Below are positions 22,426 through 33,877 of a stretch of DNA of 64,000 nt, piece by piece. A model generated the notes under the pieces. That model saw only the letters and a program-made list of their open reading frames with translations, was not told the DNA's origin and did no database searches. The stretch is from positions 246,139 through 310,138 of the forward strand of contig JNVV01000046.1 in assembly GCA_000733355.1 (NCBI GenBank), given 5' to 3'. Position numbers and translations under genes: made by a program. Positions within the stretch are counted from its first letter, which is position 1; each line of letters begins with the position of its first letter. This stretch comes from Falciphora oryzae. Lineage: Eukaryota > Ascomycota > Sordariomycetes > Magnaporthales > Magnaporthaceae.

Positions 22426-23232
22426 CTACGGCCTGATCGGCCTCAGGAGATGTCTGATAACGACGTTGAATGCCCATTTTTTGGGTTCCTTTCCCCCTGT
22501 TTCCCCGCCAGGCTCAACCGCCATCGAGACCTCAAGCACGCCACCGTTCCAGCTCGCCGCCTGCACCGTGCACCCCACGCGCCGGCGGACGGCGCCCAGC
22601 AGCTCGTCTTTGCCTGGCGGCAGGTCCAGAAGGCGCACGACCCGCAGATGCGGCCAAGCCTCGCGCAGGCCGCTCAACAGCCCGCCCAGCCGGTAGGGAG
22701 GCCCCCCGTCGTCCAAAGCCCAGGTGCTGCCGTCCGAGGCCATGGTGCGCTTGAGCTCCAGCACCTCGACGTTGGGACACGCCGCCGCCGCCGCGGTCCA
22801 CGCCTCGCTCCAGCGCGCCGAGTCGTTGTCCCACCAGCGGGTCCGCTCGCGCGCGTGGACGGCCAGGAGCCGCACGGCGGCGGCGTTGGATTCGCCGATG
22901 GTGCGCAGCCAGGGCAGCGTCCAGCGGGGAGAGCGGGGATCGACGAGCTCAAAGGTGGCGTTGCCGTAGAATATGGGTGATGCTTCCGCGTGGATAGTCC
23001 GGCAGGTCGCCAGCAGGGCCAGCCGTGACGTTGGTCTGAGGTCCGGCGGTGCGGTGCGGCGGTAAAAGGGCCAGGCGGGCCAGTGCGTGCGGAAGTGGCG
23101 TTCAAGTGGGACACGGCGGTGGTTTGCTGTATCAAACAGCGCGAGCGTGTAGATGATGTTGCGGATCTCTGGCGGGAGGGAGAGGAAGCCGAGTGGCCGT
23201 GGCTGCAAAGTAGTGATATCAAACGGAAGCAT
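22426..23232 (-). CDS. 2EXR-domain (F-box-like) fungal protein
   Basis: This is a single-exon protein of 268 residues. It opens with LGFLSLPPEIRNIIYTLALF, the F-box-like start typical of the large ascomycete 2EXR family. The segment RLALLATCRTIHAEASPIFYGNATF follows, also typical (L..TCR.IH.EA.P.FY). The rest is alpha-helical with Trp-rich pieces. There is no signal peptide. The family is expanded in filamentous fungi and mostly uncharacterised; binding to Skp1 has been guessed but is not established. The gene is convergent with the modin-like gene. Confidence 0.85.
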   Translation of the reverse strand: MLPFDITTLQPRPLGFLSLPPEIRNIIYTLALFDTANHRRVPLERHFRTHWPAWPFYRRTAPPDLRPTSRLALLATCRTIHAEASPIFYGNATFELVDPRSPRWTLPWLRTIGESNAAAVRLLAVHARERTRWWDNDSARWSEAWTAAAAACPNVEVLELKRTMASDGSTWALDDGGPPYRLGGLLSGLREAWPHLRVVRLLDLPPGKDELLGAVRRRVGCTVQAASWNGGVLEVSMAVEPGGETGGKEPKKWAFNVVIRHLLRPIRP

Positions 23233-23738
23233 TTTGGTATTGATATTTGATAGTTCGCGCCGAGAGCCCTGATGTCCTGATAGTTCTCCGACGCCGAGAG
23301 CACCGTCTTGTTATACTGTCTACATCAGGCTCGGCTTGCTGCGCCTCAGGGAAACAAACGCAGGCAGAAAAACTAGCCGCGCGCCACAACACACTATCGG
23401 AAATGCCGCCTGAGCGATGTGCGGCTGAGCCAGGCACCAGGAGAAAACAGCGCGGGTTCACCGAAACAAAGGTAGAATCATTCCAGGTGGAAAAATGTAT
23501 TCTTTTGGCCATGAACAGATGGTGACAAACTCATAAAGGGCGGAACAAGCAGCCCGGGTGAACAAACGGAAATAGTAAAACATGGCTTGGTGAAGGGAAA
23601 CAGAAGGGGAAACAGAAGAGGAAACAAAAGGCAATGGCAACCGCAAATCCGTGAAGATAGCTGCGGATCCTTAAACGCCACAAGTCCATGAAAACAACTG
23701 CAAACCCGTAACAACTGACAAGGCGGCAACCACAAAGA
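23233..23738. other. Intergenic region
   Basis: This holds the 2EXR promoter and the 3' region of the dynamin gene. A GAAAC-rich stretch at 23588-23630 (GGGAAACAGAAG repeats) is visible. No gene is supported. Confidence 0.45.
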
Positions 23739-26689
23739 CTAAGCCACAGCACTCTCGTCGTCGTCATCCACCACAAAGGCCTGGAGCCGGTCTCCCCGGC
23801 TAGCAAACGACGTGGCCGGGTTCGTCTGGCTGCCGACGTCAACGGCACTATCGTTCTCGGCAGACTCCAGTTTGAGCTTGTTGATGGACGCCATGGCGCT
23901 GCACAGCTTCTCCTGCTCGTCCTGCAGCTTGCGGCGCTTGGTCGCAACCTCGGGCTGCTCAGCCATCAGCTGCTCCAGGCGCGCGTCGTCCACGGGGGCG
24001 CCGGTCCTGAAGCCCAGCGACACATCCAGGTAGTACTCGCCGGCCAGCTCCTTCACCAGGGCTGGGATCAGCTCGGCGCCGACGGCCAGCGCGACGGAAT
24101 CCACGAACCGCCGCGCCGCCGTCTGGTAGTACCCCCGCACGTAGGCGCACACCCCCAGCTCCTTGTCGTACGGGTCCGGGCCCTGAGCCTGCAGCAGCGT
24201 CTGGCGCTCCTTCTCCTCCTCGCGTCGGTCCTCGGCCGTCATGGCGTCCCAGTTCTTCATAGGCCCCTGCTCCTTGGGGTTGCGCTGGCCGGCGAGGTGC
24301 GCGGCCCAGCGATAATGGTGCCGGCTATGCACGAGCACGTCATATTCATGATGTCTCCAGTGGTCAAATGTGATGCCGTCGCGCGTGTACAAACGGCTCT
24401 TCTCGCGGTGGTGCAGCGCCGACAGCATCTTCTTGAGCGTCGCGTCCTGGGCGCACACGAACTGCTCGATGGCCTCCTGCGCGTTGCGGAACACGGCCCT
24501 GTTGTGCAGGCTCTCGAAAGAGCCGGCCAGCAGCTTTCGCAGTTGCTGCTGCAGGCACCCGACGAACTGGGCCATGAAGACGTTGAGCGGGCCGTCCCAG
24601 CGCGCGATGGCCTCGAGGCTGAGGTCCCGCCTGACCTCGAAGGGTGTCTCGTCGGGCACGCCGTGCTTGGTGGCGTTGCGGATCCGCATCCGCACCTGCT
24701 CCAGTGAGCGTGGCCGGTGTGCGGTACTGCCCGACTGGCTGGGCGCCACGCTGCCGGCCCGGCTCTCGTTCTCCTCCTTGACGGCCGTATAGCGAGGCCG
24801 CTTGGGTGTGCCGAAGGCGCTACCGTTGTCTTGGCCCTCCATGAAGGCCCCGTGATTCCGACGGCGGGACGGGGTGTCCGGGGCCTCGTCCGAGCTCTTG
24901 ACAAGGTCGATGACCTGGATGGTCCTATTTGCCGTCGGGGTGACTGGCGGCGTGGGACGAGGTCTGGGGCCGATCTCGTTAACAATATACCTGGGCTTCA
25001 GGTTGAGGATTTGTGTTTCGAAACTGTCGACCAGCGTTCCCCAGGCCTTGTCGAACTCGCCATCCATCTTCAACTCCTGCGCGACCTCGTTCCTAAACAT
25101 GAACAAAGCCTGGATCATGTCGTTGTACGGGTGCTGGGGCGTGTCTGGCAGACGCTTTAGCTCCTCGTTCACATCACCGAGCCGGTTCTCGATCATGTCG
25201 AGGATGCCAGGGAGGCTCTGATGGAACGCGTTGCTTAGCGTCTCGGACAGGAACACGACCAGGGCCTGCAGACCGCATCGCTTGTTGAACGGCTCGAACG
25301 TCCGTGGCCAATTATTGCTCTCGTCAGAATCGCGGTAGTTGAAGTACGACTCCTCAAAGCTGTTCTGATGCTCGAGATCATGGCCCTGTGACAGGTCAGT
25401 GGGCTGCCGGGCCGTGATGAAGAACCCGTGTCCGACACTGTGCTGGTTGCCCTTGAGCATCTGCAGCCACTGGTTGTGGTTGCGGCCAGACTGTGGGAGC
25501 AGATCGGCCTTGGTCATGACTCCAACCGTCCTGTCTTTGGCCTGTTGTTTGCGGATGAGGGTGAGGGTCGACGAGTTCTCGGGATCGGCGTTCATGGCCA
25601 CTGCCCACATGATGATGGCGTTCTTGTCCATGATGTACTTTTTTGCGAGGTTCTCGACCATCTTGACGAGGTACGACTGCTCCTCGTGCTTGGGCGTCTT
25701 GATGATGCCCGGGAGGTCGTAAAACGACAGATCTGGGCAGCTGGGGCCGGAAATGTGCAGGGCCACGGTGTTGGGACTGAAGGTGGCCACGGCGCTGCGC
25801 TCCTGCCCCTCGAGGCGCAACTTCTCGGCCTCCATATCCAGCGGGCCGCGGTACATGGGGATGTACTGGCGGTAGTTGGTGTCGTGGTTCAGGATGGCGA
25901 CCTGTGCCCAGCCGAGAGCCATACGTACGTGCTCGTCGTCCTTGACCGAGGTGGACCAGAACTCCTTGGTAACGCGGGGCTGATCTATCCACTGGCCGAA
26001 CTCCCTGTGGCGGACCTGCGGCTCGAACTTGTAATCTTGTTGGAGCGAGATCTGTAGCTTCCACGTCGGGCTCTTTGCGAGGCGGATGTGCAGTGGGCAG
26101 CGCGTGCACATGCCGTCGCTCTGGGGCAGCGAGATGCCGGCGATGCCAGACATGAGGGTGGACTTGCCAGAGCTCTGGTCGCCAACCAGCACCAGCGATG
26201 GCAGCGCGGCCACGTGCTGGATGCCGAGCGAATGCAGCTCGCCCAGGGTCTCGCCCAGGGCGGTCAGGTTGTTGGCGATCCTGCCAAAGTTGCGCCTGAG
26301 AACCGAGTCGTTGGAGATGCTACCGCCAAAGAAGGACTCGTTCTGCGGCTCCGAGCTGGCAAACTCGGACTTGACGATTGGGGCCCTTGGCTTCGGCCGG
26401 GTCTCCATCATCATAACGTCGTCATCGTCGACCTCCTCTGCCTCGGACGCCGCCGGCAGCGACGTCGGGGCCTGGAAGGTGCTCACGCTAGCTGCGAGGG
26501 TAGGTGGGTCAATGATGCGAACCAGATGTGACAATAGCATCGACGAGACTTACGAGCACCTGAACGGGCTGCCCGGCCTTTGGGCGACTCGCGAATAGTG
26601 CCGGGAGAGAGGGTGCCGGCCCTGGCAGGACCTGGAGCGCCAGACGCGACGGTCTGGGCCCGGCGCTCGTGCTTGATGCGACTAGGCAT
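23739..26689 (-). CDS. Dynamin-family GTPase, Mx-like
   Basis: This is a large self-assembling GTPase expected to act on membranes or in antiviral/self-defence-like roles by family analogy. Exon 1 is 26554-26689 (ATG at 26689, MPSRIKHERR), exon 2 is 23739-26491; the intron is phase 1. The protein has 962 residues. GTPase motifs are GDQSSGKS (about residue 147), DLPGI (about 304) and TKAD (about 370). A middle domain follows, then a disordered insert rich in Pro/Arg/Ser around residues 570-640. The GTPase effector domain is near 825-915 (RGYYQTAARRFVDSVA). No PH domain or membrane segment is seen, which fits fungal Mx-like dynamins rather than Vps1 or Dnm1. A GTG nine bases upstream of the ATG is in frame but is not used as a start here. 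The gene is divergent from the GDP-mannose pyrophosphorylase gene. Confidence 0.9.
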
Positions 26690-27472
26690 GTTGGTCACGA
26701 GGCGATCACGAGGCCTGGTTCATGGGTGGTGCAGGTGGGTTTGATAGTGAGGGCGAGGTGAGATGGGTTTGATAAAGCGGGAAAGTGCGTCGAGATGAAA
26801 AGAACGGCGCTCGCAGGCAGATTGAAGAACAAAAACAAATCTGGATATCAGGCGACGCGAAGTGATGAACGGAAGGAAAGAAGGCAGTGGTTGGAAGCCG
26901 AGAGCAGCAGAAATCGAAGGATTTCCGTTGGGCGGTCGCCGGTGATGGACGTCTCGAGGAGCACCCGGTTGTCGTTCATGGATGTTAGTGTACCCCGCAT
27001 ATATGGCGTGCACTGCTAGCAGGAATTATCTAAGTTACGAGAGGAGCCCGAGGAGGGAGCCCGCAGGGTGGCGGGAAATAGTGGGTCCACGCCGCTGCCC
27101 CAGTTCACAAACCACCCGCCAAAGTGGCCGAGGCATCGTGAACCCGTCTGATCGGCCCTTGCCAAAGTGCTTTTTTTTTTTCCGAGATTTTTTCCCATCT
27201 CGAAACATGGGCGTAATTGTGGTGGGATGCTAAGAACCAATTCCTCCAGCTGCCGTGCCTGCTAAACGTCATGTCCATGACAGCAGCCAGTCAGGGACCA
27301 TTCACCAAGCACCCCGCAGCATGCTCCGTCACCGCCAAATGATTGGCCCGCCATTCAGGGAACCGGCGAACCACAAAATCTAAACCAAACTCGAGTCCAG
27401 AGGACAGAGTCGACAGGACACACCGTGCAGTTCTTTCTCCTCCAAACCTCTAATCCTATACCTACCGCTACA
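26690..27472. other. Shared promoter region between dynamin and GMPPA-type genes
   Basis: This 783-base region separates two divergent genes. It has a T13 run near 27171-27183. No further gene is seen. Confidence 0.5.
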
Positions 27473-29310
27473 ATGTCGCTGCAGATCCCCCACCGCGGCA
27501 ACGGCACGCAGCACGAGGCTGCCACCAAGGCCGTTATCCTGGTTCGCGCCCCTCCCAGCGGTGACGTCGTGGGCTGTTGCTGATGTTTTGCAGGTTGGAG
27601 GCTCCTCGCGAGGCACCCGGTTCCGGCCGCTGTCGCTGGACGTTCCCAAGGTGCGTGTCTTTGTGACCACCCGCTCTCTCTGCTGCCGCTAACTACTGCC
27701 GCCGACTAGCCCCTCTTCGACGTCGCCGGCCACCCCATCATCTGGCACTGCCTGACGGCCATCGCCAAGGTCCCCTCCATCAGCGAGGTCTGCCTGATCG
27801 GCTACTACGACGAGTCCGTGTTCCGCGACTTCATCAAGGACGCCGCCACCGAGTTCCCCGGCCTGACCATCAAGTACCTGCGCGAGTACAAGGCCCTGGG
27901 CACCGCCGGCGGCCTGTACCACTTCCGCGATGCCATCCTCAAGGGCCGCCCCGAGCGCCTGTTTGTGCTCAACTCGGACGTGTGCTGCTCGTTCCCGCTG
28001 AACGAGATGCTCAAGATGTTCAACGACAAGAANNNNNNNNNNNNNNNNNNNNNNNNNNNNNNNNNNNNNNNNNNNNNNNNNNNNNNNNNNNNNNNNNNNN
28101 NNNNNNNNNNNNNNNNNNNNNNNNNNNNNNNNNNNNNNNNNNNNNNNNNNNNNNNNNNNNNNNNNNNNNNNNNNNNNNNNNNNNNNNNNNNNNNNNNNNN
28201 NNNNNNNNNNNNNNNNNNNNNNNNNNNNNNNNNNNNNNNNNNNNCACTTCCGCGATGCCATCCTCAAGGGCCGCCCCGAGCGCCTGTTTGTGCTCAACTC
28301 GGACGTGTGCTGCTCGTTCCCGCTGAACGAGATGCTCAAGATGTTCAACGACAAGAACGCCGAGGCCGTCATCCTGGGCACGCGCGTCGGCGAGGACGCG
28401 GCCACCAACTTTGGCTGCATCGTTAGCGACGACCACACCCGCCGCGTCCTGCACTACGTCGAGAAGCCCGAGTCGCACATCTCCAACCTGATCAACTGCG
28501 GCGTCTACCTGTTCAGCACCGACGCCATATTCCCCTCCATCCGCACCGCCATCAAGCGCCGCACCGACCGCCCGCGCCTGGCCTCGTACCCGTCCTCGGA
28601 GAACCTCGAGGCCAGCTTTGTGCAGTACGACGAGGACGAGGGCTCGTCCCAGAACGAGGTCATCCGCCTCGAGCAGGACATCTTGTCGGACATGGCTGAC
28701 AACAAGCAGTTTTTCGTCTACGAGACCAAGGATTTCTGGCGCCAGATCAAGACGGCCGGCTCTGCCGTGCCCGCCAACGCCCTGTACCTGCAGCAGGCCT
28801 GGCAGGGGCAGTCCAAGGAGCTGGCCGCCCCGGGCCCCAACGTTCTGGCCCCGGTCTTTATCCACCCCAGCGCCCACGTCGATCCGACCGCCAAGCTGGG
28901 TCCCAACGTCTCCATCGGCCCGCGCGCCACCATCGGACCTGGCGTCCGCATCAAGGAGTCGATTGTGCTCGAGGACGCCGAGGTCAAGCACGACGCCTGC
29001 GTGCTGTACTCTATCATCGGCTGGGGCAGCCGCGTCGGCGCCTGGGCCCGTGTTGAGGGCACCCCGACGCCGGCCACCAGCCACAGCACGAGCATTGTCA
29101 AGGGCGGCGTCAAGGTCCAGGCCGTCACCATCCTTGGCAAGGAGTGTGGTGTTGGCGACGAGGTCCGCGTGCAGAACTGCGTTTGCCTGCCGTTCAAGGA
29201 ACTGAAGAGGGTGAGTCTGCTGCTGTCACTCCCACCACTAATTTCTGCCACACACATGCTAATGCTAATTCCGGCGCTACTAGGACGTTGCCAACGAGGT
29301 CATCATGTAA
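27473..29310 (+). CDS. GMPPA: GDP-mannose pyrophosphorylase, alpha-type subunit (assembly-broken)
   Basis: The family makes or regulates GDP-mannose for glycosylation and cell wall mannan, in the cytosol. Exons are 27473-27541, 27594-27650, 27710-29210 and 29284-29310. The nucleotidyltransferase signature VGGSSRGTRFRPLSL and KPLFDVAGHPI are present, followed by FVLNSDV. A left-handed beta-helix of hexapeptide repeats lies in the C-terminal third (IHPSAHVDPTAKLGPNVSIG). The SRGTRFRPLS form and the C-terminal insert point to the alpha-type (regulatory-like) rather than the catalytic beta-type subunit. The third exon is split by a false N gap with a repeated 113-base flank. Collapsing it leaves 1176 bases, exactly 392 codons, and a 442-residue protein. 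As written, the frame shifts by one base across the gap. Confidence 0.9.
27920..28032 (+). repeat. Left copy of a 113-base duplicated contig end
   Basis: Identical to 28245-28357 and directly abutting the Ns on its right. Best read as overlapping contig ends that were not merged. Confidence 0.93.
28033..28244. other. Assembly gap (212 N), probably false
   Basis: Both flanks carry the same 113 bases in the same orientation, and the protein frame is continuous only if one copy and all Ns are removed. Confidence 0.93.
28245..28357 (+). repeat. Right copy of a 113-base duplicated contig end
   Basis: Identical to 27920-28032, starting at the first base after the Ns. Confidence 0.93.
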
Positions 29311-30630
29311 TCGGCGGAGTCAAGATACCATCTGGGCGAATTGGGGCAGCATGTCATCTAGCCTCTTCAATCCCGTTCTGCACGTAGTGGCCAAAAGCAT
29401 GAATCGATTATGACGTCTAGTGAGGCTGCTGCTGCATCATCTCGTCATCTTGGGCTCCAGCCTCGAGTGATTGCACCTAACCAACCCAGCCAGTCGGATC
29501 GCCTCGAACGGCTTGCCAAATCGAGGCGACCCCTCAACCCCTCGCATCGGGATCGTCACCGATGTCGTGTCCAAGCGGCCGGACCAATGGCAAGTTGACC
29601 TGGACCAATGGCCCCTGGTGGCCCAATCGAGGTTCCCGAGGCGCAGCGACAACAAAGCTAGTGCTGTGCCTGTGCCCAGGCGGGTGAGTTGTACCTGGAG
29701 ATCACGAGCCCCTCAACCATGCACGTTGGCCCAGGGAAACAGACGGGAGGACCCAGACGGCCTCGCCTTCCGGACTCTCCGCCGGTGGGACGTGCGAACG
29801 GCACTTTCTGCCGGAAAAGAAAAAAAAAAAAAGAAAAAAAGAAAAGAAAAAACATGAAAACCCATGGATCTCAATGGGGTACGTTAGCGGCGGTCAGCGT
29901 GCGCTTGGCGGGCTCCCTCTTGCTTTTCTCTTGGTACGATGCGGTGAGGGCGACGGGGCGGTGGTTGGGCGGTGGGTTGGGTTTGGCGCCAAAAGGGGGA
30001 GTGCCAGGGTGCCAGGGACCACAACGGCCGGCCTGCGAGAACACGCCTGATGGTGGGGACGGACGGCCAATAACAGATCCAACGATGGGCACCAGGGACA
30101 TCCACTAGGGCCATCCACCAGGCCGTCAACCAGTGGCTGGCTGCCTCGCTCCCGCATGGAAGGACAAATGGAAATCTTCGGTTGCTTATGCCAGCCCTCT
30201 CGCAGCATGGATCACCCAGCCGGCTCCTATCTCGGCCAGGGCATGCATCAATGAGCAAATGGCGGCCCCTCTCGTCTGCTTGCGTGGACAGCAGCCCCAT
30301 CGCCGTACAGCACCAGAAAGTGGAGTGACCAAACAACGGTGGAGGCCGCACCCCAGCAGCTGCAGCCTCTGTCTCCCCAGCACCAGGAAGGGCCCCAGCA
30401 GCTGCCAGAAATTGGCGCTTCCACTGACACGCCAGCACGTGAACCCCGGCCGGGGCTGCGCTACATATTGTCTGCCGCCGCCCTCACAGTCCGTCTGGTC
30501 CTCAGGGAGAGCATCTGCATCTGCAGTCTGCGCCTGTCTGCACACCGACTTATAGCCTGCTTGCTGGACCAAGAGAGGCCGGACGACGCATCCAGTCCTT
30601 GACCGTTTGACCTGCTGCGCAGTCGTTCAA
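29311..30630. other. Intergenic region (1.3 kb)
   Basis: No gene is supported. An A-rich tract lies at about 29818-29853. Third-position bias, splice signals and family motifs are all lacking. Confidence 0.45.
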
Positions 30631-32788
30631 ATGGCGGAAACCATCACCATCATCAACAACTCGGGGAAGATTATTAGCACGGTAGGTTTCTGTTTTCGTC
30701 TGTTTGCGTCTGCATCGCCCGCAGTGCCGGTTGATCAGTGGTGTGGAGCGGTGTGTGGGAGCAGCGTGGGAGCAGGGAACGGGCAGCGTGTGGAAGCACT
30801 GGACGCAGGAAACGCAGCGTGTGGGAGCACTGAAGCAGCCCGGTGGAGCCAACAAAACACCAAAACACACATCGACACTGTGCTGACCAACGCAGGGCAA
30901 ACAACTGCTCGGCCTCTTCAAGGACGCGAAAGCCGCCTACCATGAGAAGAAGGCACATCTCAAGGGCGAGCCGTCGCCCGGCATCAAGCGCGCCCAGACT
31001 TTCGATGCCGCCCCGCGCGAGGTAGCCTACCACCCCGGCTACCCGCCCGACCAGTACGACGACCACTATTACGACCAGTACGACGACTACCCCCAGTCGC
31101 CGCAGTACTACCAGCATCACCCGCCGCTGCCCGAGCCGCGCTACATCGAGGCCCCGGTCAGCAACGCCGGTGGCCGTCGCCGCTCTGTGGACGACGACCG
31201 CCGCTCGGTGGCGTCCTCGCAGCGCTCCCACCGCTCCTATCGCTCGCACCGGTCCAGCAGGACCAAGCACGGAGATGGCGGCGCCTCCGAGGCCCGGCGG
31301 CCCCCGCTGACCATGTCCAACCTGCGCACCCACTCCGAGGTCTCGTCCACGGCGCCCTCGGCTGTGCCCCGCGCCTACCGCTCCCCCTACGCCGAGACGG
31401 CGCCCCGCGACATGATGGTGTCCCGCCCCACCCTCGCCCACGCCGCCACCATGCCGCCTCCGAGCCAGGCCCCGCAGCCCATGGTGCTGCCCGTCCACCC
31501 CGGCCCGCCGGCGCCTGGCGCCCATGCCGAGCTCTACTACAACACCCCTCTGCCCGAGGCCTCGTTTGCCCAGGCACCCCAGCAGGCCGTCGTGACCCGC
31601 CCCCGCTCAGACCCGGCGCTACGCAAGAAAAAGTCCATCGACATGGACCTGGCGTACGGCAGTGTCCCGCCCGACCTCGAGTCGCGCACCGATCTCGAGC
31701 CCAAGGAGGCGGTGGCCAAGAACCCCGAGCAGGAGGCCCGCAGCCTCATGGAGCGCATCGAGAGCATGCTGATCGAGGCCGAGTGCCTGCAGCACTCGGC
31801 GACGGCCATCATCGCCAAGCTGCAGACCAACCCCGAGGCCGCGGCCGCCGTCGCCCTGACGCTGGCCGAGCTGAGCGCGCTCCTGACCAAGATGAGCCCC
31901 GCGTTCCTGGGCGTCGTCAAGGGCGGCGCGCCGGCCGTCTTTGCCCTCCTGGCCAGCCCGCAGTTTCTAATTGCTGCCACCGCCGCCGTCGGCGTCACGG
32001 TCGTCATGTTTGGCGGCTTCAAGGTCGTCAAGCGCATGAAGGAGGAACAGGCGCAGCGCCAGGCCCAGCCCATGCCGGCCCAGCCGCAGGCCATCGAGAT
32101 GGGCGCCCTCCCCGCCGGGTACGCGCCGTCGGCCGTGCCCGCGGGCTACCCCGCGTCCCACTACCCGGAGCAGTACCCGCCTACGCAGTACGCGCAGACG
32201 CAGTATGCCCCGTCCGCCCACCCGCAGGACCCCGGCTACGCCTACGACGACGGGCACGTCTACGCCGAGGCCCGGAGCCCGGGGAGCCACTTTGACGAGG
32301 CGCTCGTGGTCGAGGAGGAGCTGAGCAGCATCGAGCGGTGGCGGCGGGGCATCGAGATCGACGAGGAGAGCACCGTGGACATGGAACTCATCAGCCCCGA
32401 GGCGCTGCGGTCCACCATTGGTGACGATGCCATGTCGGTGCGCACCAAGCGGACCACCAAGAGCCACCGGAGCCGGCGGGACCACGACGAGGTACCGGAG
32501 CGCAAGAGCAGCCGCAAGGACCGCGAGACCGAGTCGGAGCGTGGCAGCCGCCGCAAGCACCACAGCAGCAAGGAGGAGCGGGACGACCGCAGCGCGGCGG
32601 GAAGCGAGCGGTCGTCGCGGTCCAAGAAGACCACACGCAGCTCGGTCAAGGCCATCGAGGACGGGAGCCGGGACCAGGGCAACACGCTGGAGTCGGTCCT
32701 GAAGCCAAAGGAGAAGAAGGGCAACATGCTCAAGTCGCTGTTCAAGAAGAAGGAGCGCGAGCGGGGCGAGGTTTCTGTCATGGCGTGA
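30631..32788 (+). CDS. Membrane-associated Ser/Arg-rich protein with conserved N-terminal motif
   Basis: Exon 1 (30631-30681) codes only 17 residues, MAETITIINNSGKIIST. A 214-base phase-0 intron follows; exon 2 is 30896-32788. The protein has 647 residues. The N-terminal stretch continues GKQLLGLFKDAKAAYHEKKA, predicted to be amphipathic helix; I recall this start in many Sordariomycete proteins of unknown function. A Tyr/Pro/Asp-rich and Ser/Arg-rich low-complexity region follows. A conserved helical domain (about residues 280-400) ends in a hydrophobic segment around PQFLIAATAAVGVTVVMFGG, likely one membrane span. The C-terminus is highly charged with many KK, RR and SR pairs. There is no signal peptide. 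Function is unknown. Confidence 0.8.
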
Positions 32789-33877
32789 TGATTCAGTCTA
32801 CGATTATGGTGCTTTACGATTCATTCTACGACTGCTGTGTTTTGACCCTTTTCTTCTTGTATATACTACTACGTACCGAGATACGCCATTGATTCTTTTT
32901 TTTTTTTTTTTTTTTTTACACTTCCGTGACCCATCTAGCCTCGCTCCGATTCTCGCGGCTGAACTTCGTATCCCGGCGGCCGCGGTCCTGTGCCTTGAAC
33001 TGGGTGGCTCATCCACGACAAAATAGTTAGCACCCAGGTCTCACCTGCCCGCACCACCGGTAGAAAGAGGTAGAGATGAGATAGAGGAGGGAAGGACGCA
33101 GGAACAGGAAAGGTTACAGGAAAGGAAAGATGCTGAGCAGGAAAAGGAAAAGATACTGGACAGGATAAGCACTTCGAGGTTGATACAACGGGCCCTCCCT
33201 CAAGGGATGCCACCTTTTCGTCGAACGAGGGTTGTCAGAACGGCCATCCTGATGCGGTTTCGTAGTCTTCCGGCTACAGAATCCTACGCCATCGACACAT
33301 CTAGTTGTTCAGGGCATCGGCATCGCCCTCGCAGCGCGATTAGACCAGGCTCCGGAGTGCAGGCCACCACCGTATCAAGCAAGCTCTCAATACCAGCCCT
33401 CAACCGACGTCGCACACACGCTTTTGACGAGTCTCGGGCTTCGTATCGTCGGCTATACCAGAGCTCGGAGCTAGACTGCATGTAGATCCCTTCTTGAGCG
33501 CAGTTGCGCCGCTCATCTAGCCGCCCCCAACCCATGTCCACCTCCATCCTCATCTAGAGTTCACCTCGATGCTCCCGGGCGCCACCGGTTCGGATGGTGC
33601 CCAGTACCAGAAATGCAAAACAATATAGCAGAGAAAAACGCCCTTCTCGCCCAGCTCTTGCGGCGCCATCGAGTGACGTTGGATTAGACGCAGGCAGCAC
33701 GTGGGCCGCGAGGGTGGTCGCGACTTCCCCTTTTGTCAAGCGGCTCTGCGCACACAACCCCAGCGCCTCGTCCTGCGCGAAATCTGGAATACCACTGCCC
33801 ACCTCGACGCGACTCGGCCGCTTGCCCGATGCCATCGACCTGGTCCTCCTGTCCCGTGCCGCCTGCGGCCCCTGACC
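32789..33877. other. Intergenic region (1.1 kb)
   Basis: It holds a T22 run (32896-32917) and a purine-rich stretch near 33105-33165 made of CAGGAAAGG-like words. No gene is supported. A minus-strand frame at 33284-33553 starts with ATG but has no recognisable feature. Confidence 0.45.
32896..32917 (+). repeat. Poly-T run (22 bases)
   Basis: An uninterrupted homopolymer about 100 bases downstream of the preceding stop codon. Confidence 0.95.

Noticed and set aside
33284..33553. 89-residue minus-strand frame starting with ATG
   Set aside because: No motif, no nearby promoter or splice signal; could be chance.
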